Source: Halicephalobus mephisto
Lineage: Eukaryota > Nematoda > Chromadorea > Rhabditida > Panagrolaimidae
Direction of reading: 5' to 3'
DNA length: 64,000 nt
NCBI GenBank assembly: GCA_009193035.1
Contig: SWDT01000008.1
Location: 620,001 to 684,000 of the forward strand
Translations under genes and position numbers: made by a program
Shown here: positions 56,881 to 64,000 of the stretch, in pieces
Numbering within the stretch: the stretch's first letter is position 1
Layout of the letters: each line of letters opens with the position of its first letter
The notes under the pieces: generated by a model
The model's database searches: none
The model's input: only the letters and a program-made list of their open reading frames with translations
Told to the model about the DNA's origin: nothing

Positions 56881-59800
56881 TCAAATTACTTCTCTGGCCA
56901 GTCTGTCGTAGTGAAGTTGGGCCACATATCCGGTCCCCATCATCCCCACCGTCACGATAATCACACTGCAAACAAAAACGAAAAGAAGGATTCTGTCCAG
57001 GATCGTCGCCAGAAGCTCCCATTCCAGAGAACATTGTCGTCTCTGCTTCATCGTGTCCACTTCCTTCAGCCTGGGGGTCTTGGACGGATCTCTGTTGCCT
57101 AAAATTAAAAAAATTTAGAAACATGTTTATCAAAGTCGATAATCAGAATCTGGAATTCAAGTTTTCGCGTTAAGACATCAATTATAAGTTTTTTATTTTC
57201 CAAAAAATTGATTTATTTTATCAAAGTTAATAGAATCTGAGATTCGAGTTTTCAGATTAAAACAAAATTAAAAAATTACGATTTATTTATCAATATTTAA
57301 ATTTTATATTTTTTCGCGCTAGGACATAATTGGCGGGATTTTACGTTTCAAAAAACTAGGATATCTTATTAAAACCGATAATCAGAATCAGAAGTTTAAT
57401 TTTTCATCCCAAGATATGGTTTACGAAAATTTTGGTTTCAAGAAACTAGGATATCTTATCAAAACTGATAATCAGAATCAGAAGTTCGAGTTTCCGTTTC
57501 AAGACAAAATTCACGAAATCTATTAGTTTAAAAAAATAATGATTTATTTACCAAAGTTCTTAGATTCTGAGGTTCAAGTTTCCGTCTTAAGATAAAGTTC
57601 ACGGAATTTTGCGTTTCAAGAAACTAGGATATCTTATCAAAACTGATCATCAGAATCAGAAGTTCAAGTTTTCGTCTCAAGATAAAGTTCACGGAATTTT
57701 GCGTTTCAAGAAACTAGGATATCTTATCAAAACTGATAATCAGAATCAGAAGTTCGAGTTTTCGTCTCAAGACACAATTCACGGAATTTTGCGTTTCAAG
57801 AAACTAGAATCACTTTTATCAAAACTGATCATTAAAATCTGAAGTTCGAGTTTTCGTCTCAAGACACAGTTCACGGAATTTTTAAAAATATTTTCAAAAA
57901 TGAAAAACTCACTTATAGTAGGAGATGTGACTATGGCCATGGTGTTTTCCCAGGCACTGTTTCTTCTCGAAGTCATGACAGAAGGTGATGGGGATTCTGA
58001 AGTCGTAGTCATATCTGCCAAAATGAAAGTATTTTTGAGGTCTGTGGATTTCTGCTGAGCAGCGACGGCTCCAACCTTGAGCCAGTTGGATTTGGCTCTT
58101 GCTGGTTTCAACGTAAGAGGTCTAGATGGGGGTCCCTCGGGTTGGGGTACTTCGGATTGGGGTACTTCCAGTTTTTCTGTCAAGTCCGATTTTTCTATTT
58201 CTGTTCCATTCGAGTCCAAAATTTCATTACTATTATTATTATTATTAAATGGAACAGTTTTGGACAATTTCTAAAATAAAAAATTTTAAAATTAATTTTC
58301 AAAGTTTCTCTAACCCTTTGTTTTTGATTTTTTGTTTCTTTTTTCCTCATTTTTTCCTGATATTCCCTCTTAGCTGCCGTAGCAGGATGGTCATCGAGTT
58401 CCTCCCAGAGCATCTCCAGCTGAGGAGGCACGTCGAACCAGACCCATCTGTTGATTTTAACGAAAAACCAATACCGTACACAAAGAGGTGGCATTCTCCC
58501 GTATTGGCGTCGTCCTTGGATAGATAAAACAACAGAAGTCAAGAATGTCCCGATCGAAATCACAATAATAATCCTAAAAATTAAATCCAGATTTAACTCC
58601 CACAATAGTGAACTTCTATAAACAAAAAAATTTTAACTTTTGGTTCCGAAACAACTGCGAAATATGACAAAAATGTAATAATCGTCACTTTTTTCATAAA
58701 TACTCAACTTTTGTGACGGAAAATAAAACATAATAGTGACGATTTACATTCGTTACTGTACTAAAAGTTACGGTTTTTTGTGTGTAAAAGATTAAAAATG
58801 CTGAAGAACATGACAGCATCGTCTCAGTGGATAGCAAAAGACAACTAAGAAATGAATAAAGTTGTTTTTCGTACTTTATTAGTATACTTCGAACTTGGGT
58901 ATTTAGATGAAGTAATCAAACACATCTTATTACAGTATCATAGAAAGTGTAAATTATGATCTTTCGTAATAGGCTATTAAGAAGTAAAAACGTTAAAACG
59001 GAACCTTGAACTATATTCTGAATAACTTGTTTTCGATTTTTGAACCTCTTCTTTATTTTTCATCTATCAAGTCTTCATATTCATTAACAATATAAAAAAT
59101 CAAAAACAAATAATTTAAATATAGTTCAAGACTCTATTTTAACGTTTTTAATATACTTCTTAATAGTCTATTACGAAATATCATATTTTATACTTTCTAT
59201 GATACTGTAATAAAATATGTTTGATTATTTCTTCTAAATACCCAAATTTGAGGAATATTAACAAAACATGAAGAAAATTCTCGTCTTTAGAGATCACAAA
59301 AACACAACTAATGTGATGTAAGAACTTAGAAAAAACATAATTCCTAGAATCGGAAGTACAGTGAAACCTCGATATAAATACCCTCGATAAGAGCAAATCC
59401 TCTTTAAAGACAACTCGGTTCCGACCCCTACTGTGGATTTTCCCCTAGTAAACCCCTCGATAAAGGCAACTCCTCTGTAAAAACAACATTTCTACCGTCC
59501 CTTCGGGTTGTTTTTAGCGAGGTTCCACTGTAATTGAAATTATGCATTCGAAATAAAGAATGCTGTTCGATCCGCAAGCTTCTAGAACTAGATAGTCACT
59601 TTAAAACGATTTCGGAAGGATAGTGAACAGTAAATGAATAAAAACTTACATTAAATAAAACCATGCAATTAGAGGAACAAATTCAGAAGTAGTCGGCATC
59701 TGATCGGAGACCATCAACATCAAGATAGACATGGCCAGAAGTGTAGTTATTCCGAGGTTGATTTTCTCAGTTCTGTCATCAGAAGTCGAAGCTGGAGTGA

Positions 59801-61796
59801 AGAATCCAGTCACGGCAACAATCGTGATGACAGAAGTTGGGATAATCAAGTTCACCTAAAAATTAACTCTAATTTTGTTTAATTCTGTTCAGAAATATGA
59901 AATTTTACAATAGATTTTTTAAAATAATCAATTTTGAAGGATTTCTAAAGAACAAAAATGGGTTTTTAATGATATGCAAGATATATTAATGATACATGAA
60001 AAGTGTAATGGTCCATATAACATAGTAGTTGATATAAAGAAGCTATGATGATGAATATGATCTATTAGTTATATATATAAGAACTGTAACCGTGTACAAT
60101 GTCTACTAGTTCTATATGCAAGAATTGTAACAATATATAGGATCTAGTAGTTGATATATAGGAATTACAACGATGCACATTACTTATTAGTTCTATATAT
60201 GAGAATTATAACGATATATAGGATCTAGTAGTTGATATATAGGAATTATAACGATGTATATTATTTATTAGTTCTATATATGAGAATTATAGTGACATAT
60301 GAAATCTATTAATTAATATACAAAAGTGCAGAACTTTAATGATATACTTCTCATTACATAAAGTTTTAACAATGTCTACAATCTATTAATCAGTATATGG
60401 AAGATTTATCGGTGTTTTATATCTCATTTTTATGATTTTAAGTTTTGAAATTTTCGGAAAACAATATTAGAAACGTTCCGAAATAAAGTTAATTTGGACT
60501 CATGTAGAAATAAGTTGTATTGTTTTATGTCAAAAAACTTACCAAATAATACAAAGCCTTCCTCCTCAAGACGATACTGGCTTCCAGAATCACCCAAGGC
60601 TCAGGACAACAAGCGTACTTGTATTCATGTCTGTAAATCTTGAATGAGATGACGTCCCATTCTTCGTTCGAGATATAAGACTGCAGATTTACATTTTCGT
60701 CTGCGTAGTAATCTAAGGCAGATTTGCTGTTTGTCCATGAGGAAATGGTCAATGTGCAATTTTGCTGAAAATAACACTATTCAAAAAGTTGTTTTCAGAA
60801 AGTTGTCTCGATACAGATTTTGAGGAAATTTTAGGTGATATTAGAGTTTGATGTTATAAATAAGTACAAAAGTTTTTACTAGATTGTAAAAGGATTGTAT
60901 AGGATTTTCGGAAATTTCGTAATTTTCCACAATATTCTAAAAAGATATGCAAGTTTGCAAAGTATTATCGAAGACTGTAAAGACCCTTATAAGATGTTCG
61001 AAGGTTTCAGAATCTTCTTTATAATTCGAAAAATTCCCCACAAGATTCTAGGCAACTTTAGAAGCTTCTACAAAGTCCCTAAAAGTTGCAGAAAGTTGGA
61101 CGAGATTCTAAAAAGCTCCAGAAACTTTTATAAAATCCTTCAAGATTCTAGAATTTCATGTTGAATTCTGAAGGATTCTAAAACCTCCTACAAAGTTCTA
61201 ATATGTGGATAGCAACTTTTAAACACCCAGCCCACCTGGTCGTAGGGGAAGTACCGTATATTGAGCCGACAAGTGATAGTGTAGATAGCGGGGTACAGGA
61301 AGGACATTAAAGCACCTCGTTTCCCTTCTGGCCTCAGGGAATCCACCCTAATATTCATGTACCTTTCTGTTTCATCTGAATTCATGACGACGCTGTTGTA
61401 GACTACAGTATCCGGAAGCCAGAGGATACTGTGGGGGAGAATAGTCGTGTTGATCCCGCCGTACTCTTCTGGGTCCCAATCCAGAGCTTCGTCGACCCAC
61501 TTCTGAATCATCCAGACGTTCATTTTTATGTTCTGAGCTGGCTCGTTGACCTCGACGATCTGGTAAAGGGACATACTCACGTGGATCTTCAGAGGTATGG
61601 TGTGGTCCATAACCGGTCTGACTCTCTTGTCGTACCTATGGGGGGCCAGGATGTCCCTCGTGAGTCTGATAAGAGGCACATCTTCTTGGTTAAATCCGGA
61701 TTTCAGGGATCTTCTAGACAGCACATCTGTCTGGTTTTTCTGTCCGAAGACATACAGTACCCCGGCCAGGATCAGAAGAACATCAAGAACAACCAT
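56881..61796 (-). CDS. nicotinic acetylcholine receptor alpha-type subunit (DEG-3-like)
   Basis: Six exons: 61236-61796, 60543-60764, 59650-59855, 58315-58573, 57913-58270 and 56881-57098, all in phase, 607 residues. A signal peptide (MVVLDVLLILAGVLYVFG) precedes the ligand-binding domain (KMNVWMIQKWVDEALDWDPE). The Cys-loop spans the first splice: C-RLNIRYFPYDQQN-C, 13 residues between. Loop C has the vicinal pair YACCPEPW that defines alpha subunits. M2 reads TEKINLGITTLLAMSILMLM, with Glu and Lys at the inner ring, so cation-selective. After M3 comes a long cytoplasmic loop (VWFDVPPQLEMLWEELDDH, then Asn/Pro/Ser-rich) and M4 (LLFVFVCSVIIVTVGMMGTG). Residues in M2-M3 (SDQMPTTSEFVPLIAWFYL) suit the nematode DEG-3 group. 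It lies 252 bp behind a related subunit gene on the same strand, which suggests co-expression. Confidence 0.94.
57330..57885. repeat. about 85-bp tandem repeat in receptor intron 5
   Basis: Six units of TTCACGGAATTTTGCGTTTC, AAGAAACTAGGATATCTTAT and CAGAATCAGAAGTTCGAGTT. Neighbouring units are over 90 percent alike by eye. It produces a spurious repetitive frame on +. Confidence 0.9.
58620..58782. mobile_element. MITE, family 1, copy 6 (in receptor intron 3)
   Basis: Inverted ends near ACAAAAAAATTTTAACTTTT and AAAAGTTACGGTTTTTTGTG. Internally closest to the copy at 36627 (ACAAAAATGTAATAATCGTC). Confidence 0.75.
59357..59532. mobile_element. MITE, family 3, long copy (in receptor intron 3)
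   Basis: TACAGTGAAACCTCGATATA to TTAGCGAGGTTCCACTGTA. Internal AAACAACATTTCTACCGTCC and CCTTCGGGTTG are shared with the short copy at 43336. Confidence 0.8.
59980..60400. repeat. tandem AT repeats in receptor intron 2
   Basis: Units of GATCTAGTAGTTGATATATA and TTAGTTCTATATATGAGAAT alternate about five times. Confidence 0.75.
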
Positions 61797-62048
61797 CGTC
61801 AGAATCTAGGAGTCATGTTTCTCTAGAAATCCAAATAAAGTAAATTTCGAATTTAAATATTAAAATATAAATACGGTACTCAGGACCGAAATGAGAAACA
61901 TTAGTCAAAAAAGCCATAATTTATCCAAAAACAAATTTTCTCAGATTCAAAGTGAAACGGGAATGACTGGCACTGATTCCCGAGAAGAAAGTTCATATTT
62001 GACATCTCCAATGCATAAAATAATTCATAAATAATGAATTTTTGATTT
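61797..62048 (-). promoter_or_regulatory. intercistronic spacer between two receptor genes
   Basis: 252 bp separate the upstream subunit's stop from the downstream subunit's start. There is an acceptor-like GGATTTCTAG ending at about 61822, followed by a five-codon upstream frame (ATG ACT CCT AGA TTC TGA) whose stop is four bases before the main ATG. No clear AATAAA was seen. The spacing is compatible with a trans-spliced operon, but longer than the usual 100 bp. Confidence 0.5.
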
Positions 62049-64000
62049 TTAATCTTCATCCAAATGGAACACATGGTCTATGTTGCTCCAATGTAAGTAC
62101 CCTATTAAGTTGATTCCTCCAGTCAAGAACATAAAACTGGTAACGAAAACGATAAAACAGCACCTTTCGATTACGGTAGCCACCCATTCGTATTCCTTCT
62201 GGGCCAGTTGTCGATTTTGACGAATATTTGCTGGAAAAAATTTAATTACAAAACTACAGTAATCTCCAAGTCTAATAGCAAGAGTTTGAAAATCCAAAAA
62301 ATCTCCAAAAATCCGGGTTTTCTAAAAAGTTAAAAACCACAGTATACTTGAGAGAATACTGTAAAGTCAAAAAACTACAGTATACTTGAGAGAATACTGT
62401 AAAGTCAAAAAATTACAGTATACTTGAGAGAATACTGTAAAGTGAAAAAGTACAGTAAGCAAGAGAGTACTGTAAGTCAGAAAAAACAAGCTCAGAAAGC
62501 TACAATAAGACGGAAAAAGTACGGTAAGCGAGGGGGTACGGTAATCTTGGAGGATTTCGCAAGTTATTGTTAGTACAGTAAGAGTAGAAAAAGTACAGTA
62601 AGTTACCGTTAAAAATATTAGTGTGCTGTAAAAACTTCAATTGTGGGATCTTGGGTCTTGCCGTGGGCGGTCTGGAAGTGTCCACCATCTCACTGTCGAT
62701 ACTCGAAAAATCGTCTTGAAGAGCGAGTTTCAACATTGCCGGAGGCGGTGCTGGAGGAAGAGCAGCTGAATTGTGATTTTCTTCTTTTTGTAAACGTTCT
62801 TCACTCACTGTAATGGATTAGAAAGTGAAAGCAAAAGATCAATCCACAAAGCTTAATCAAAAAAATTTAAAAACGACTTACGGAAGCCAGATTGAACAAG
62901 GGGTTCTGTGGACTTCTCCGTCGGAATCGATGGAATTTTGTTTTTTCTTTTAAATGGAGACGATAACCAAGGTTTTTTAGGTTTTGCTTCTTCTAACTTC
63001 TTGTTCTCGAGATTCCGGAATGTAGATCGGTCTGCAGAAGGCGGACACTCCTCGTACTCCTGAAGTTCGATATTCATGATATTATAAAAATCCGAAAATT
63101 GAATTTTTTATGCGAATTTTCAGAATTCAAAATCAGCTTCAGAATAAAAAATAAATTTTTAAACAAAATTTTCAGAATCCAAGAGAGCAACTTCAGAATA
63201 TTTTCCTGGATTCTGGGGAATTCTAGAATTTTCTAAAATACTAATAGATTTCAGAAATTTCCGAAAAATCTTTAACAATTCAAATTTTGGAGACTTTTAT
63301 AAAGTTAAAAAAAATCTGAGAATTTTTTCCTGGATTCTGGGGAGTTCTAGAATTTTCTAAAACATCTTGCTAGATTTCAGAAATTCCTAAAAAATCTTTA
63401 ACAATTCTAATTTTGGAGACTTTTATAAAGTTAAAAAAAATCTGAAAATTTTTTCCTGGATTCTGAAGAGTTCTAGAATTCCCTAAAATACCACTAGATT
63501 TCAGAAATTTCCGGAAAATCTTTAACAATTCTAATTTCGAAGACTTTTATGGAATTCAAAGAAACTTCAGAACTCCCTTCTGAATTCTGAAGAGTTCTAC
63601 GAACTTTAATAGTTTTAATAGTAAATGTAAATTCAGTAATAAACTCACTTTAGTGCCTTTGATCAAATGCAGAGGAGTATCGGTGAAGCTAATAGTTCCG
63701 AAGATTTTTGTGCATTTGACGGCTTGAGCGGATAATCTTTCGCCTAATCTGCCTCGTTTCTGAATCGCGATTACTGATGTCGAAGCCAAAGTTCCTACAG
63801 AAATTATCAAAATTGTGCCCAAAATAAACCATCCAATAAGAGGAATGAAGTTTGAAGTCGTCGGCATCTGGTCCGAAACCATCAACATCAAGATGGACAT
63901 GGAGAGCAGAGTGGTGATCCCGAGGGATACTTTTTCTTCTCTCATGCCACTCGCCGAAGAAGTCGTAAAAAATCCAACAATCGCAATCAATGTGATTATC
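62049..64000 (-). CDS. nicotinic receptor subunit (DEG-3-like), 5' part outside window
   Basis: Visible exons: 63649-64000 (continuing past the edge), 62882-63059, 62607-62807 and 62049-62230, all phase-consistent. The first exon begins inside M1 (ITLIAIVGFFTTSSASG). It continues with M2 (EEKVSLGITTLLSMSILMLM, Glu-Lys inner ring, so cationic) and M3 (FIPLIGWFILGTILIISVGT). The cytoplasmic loop is Pro/Lys/Glu-rich (PPAPPPAMLKLALQDD). M4 is CCFIVFVTSFMFLTGGINLI and the protein ends HVFHLDED. The ligand-binding domain and loop C lie outside, so whether it is an alpha subunit cannot be told. The M1-M3 block is highly similar to the downstream gene (SILMLMVSDQMPTTS is identical), pointing to tandem duplication. 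Confidence 0.93.
62336..62600. repeat. CTACAGTA hairpin repeats in receptor intron
   Basis: Three near-identical units of TACAGTATACTTGAGAGAAT followed by ACTGTAAAGTCAAAAAA, each a small palindrome (TACAGTATact...agaATACTGTA). They then decay to TACAGTAAGC and TACGGTAAGC forms. Confidence 0.8.
63120..63545. repeat. three about 130-bp units containing HSE-like sequence
   Basis: Each unit has TTCCTGGATTCTGGGGAATT or a variant, then TCTAGAATTTTC, TAGATTTCAGAAATT and AATCTTTAACAATTCTAATT. TTCTAGAATTTTC fits the consensus TTCnnGAAnnTTC in two of the three; the third is TTCTAGAATTCCC. Confidence 0.8.

Noticed and set aside
57609..57842. 77-residue repetitive protein (RFKKLGYLIKTD units)
   Set aside because: Direct translation of the about 85-bp intronic tandem repeat; no start context and it lies within a receptor intron.
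1..64000. CRISPR array, bacterial operon or phage
   Set aside because: The direct repeats are AT-rich minisatellites without uniform spacers, and all confident genes are spliced eukaryotic genes.

Overview
The window reads as a nematode nuclear genome, most likely Caenorhabditis or a close relative. Genes are split by small AT-rich introns with TTTTCAG-type acceptors. The families are typical of nematodes: an srt chemoreceptor, a membrane O-acyltransferase of the oac type, several Cys-loop receptor subunits, a MATH-BTB protein and a DM13 protein. The space between genes is packed with short inverted-repeat transposons (MITEs) and minisatellites. Exon structures were assembled by hand, by requiring GT-AG boundaries and matching phase.

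Layout. 0-9 kb: two very small bZIP-type genes on + and a secreted DM13-domain gene on -, which ends inside the second bZIP gene and carries a complete but dead Merlin transposon in an intron. 10-16 kb: a tandem syntaxin cluster on - with one good gene, one gene whose SNARE core is divergent, and one deleted and frameshifted pseudogene. 16.4-18.8 kb: a secreted Gly-rich cysteine protein (-). 20.4-24.2 kb: a GABA/glycine-type ligand-gated channel subunit (-) lacking the usual PAR motif before M2. 24-29 kb and 31-35 kb: long intergenic stretches of repeats. 29.4-30.9 kb: an srt receptor (+) with an apparent frameshift. 35.4-38.1 kb: an acyltransferase-3 plus SGNH protein (+). 39.3-40 kb: a Lys-rich repeat protein (+), convergent with nog-1 (40-42 kb, -). 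44.2-47.6 kb: acdh-12 and maoc-1 (-), fatty-acid oxidation enzymes in operon-like order. 50.3-51.5 kb: a MATH-BTB adaptor (-). 55-56.7 kb: a five-finger C2H2 protein (+). 56.9-64 kb: two nicotinic-receptor subunits of the DEG-3 type in tandem (-), the upstream one cut by the window edge.

Functional themes. Neuromuscular signalling is strongly represented (three Cys-loop subunits, syntaxins, one chemoreceptor). The acdh-12/maoc-1 pair places a mitochondrial acyl-CoA dehydrogenase next to a peroxisomal enoyl-CoA hydratase 2. I found no wholly new system. The most unusual items are the syntaxin copy that lost its zero-layer glutamine, the acidic non-PAR channel, the overlapping convergent coding ends at 5.65 kb, the inverted promoter block at 33.5/35.2 kb, and arrays of heat-shock-element-like sequence in introns.
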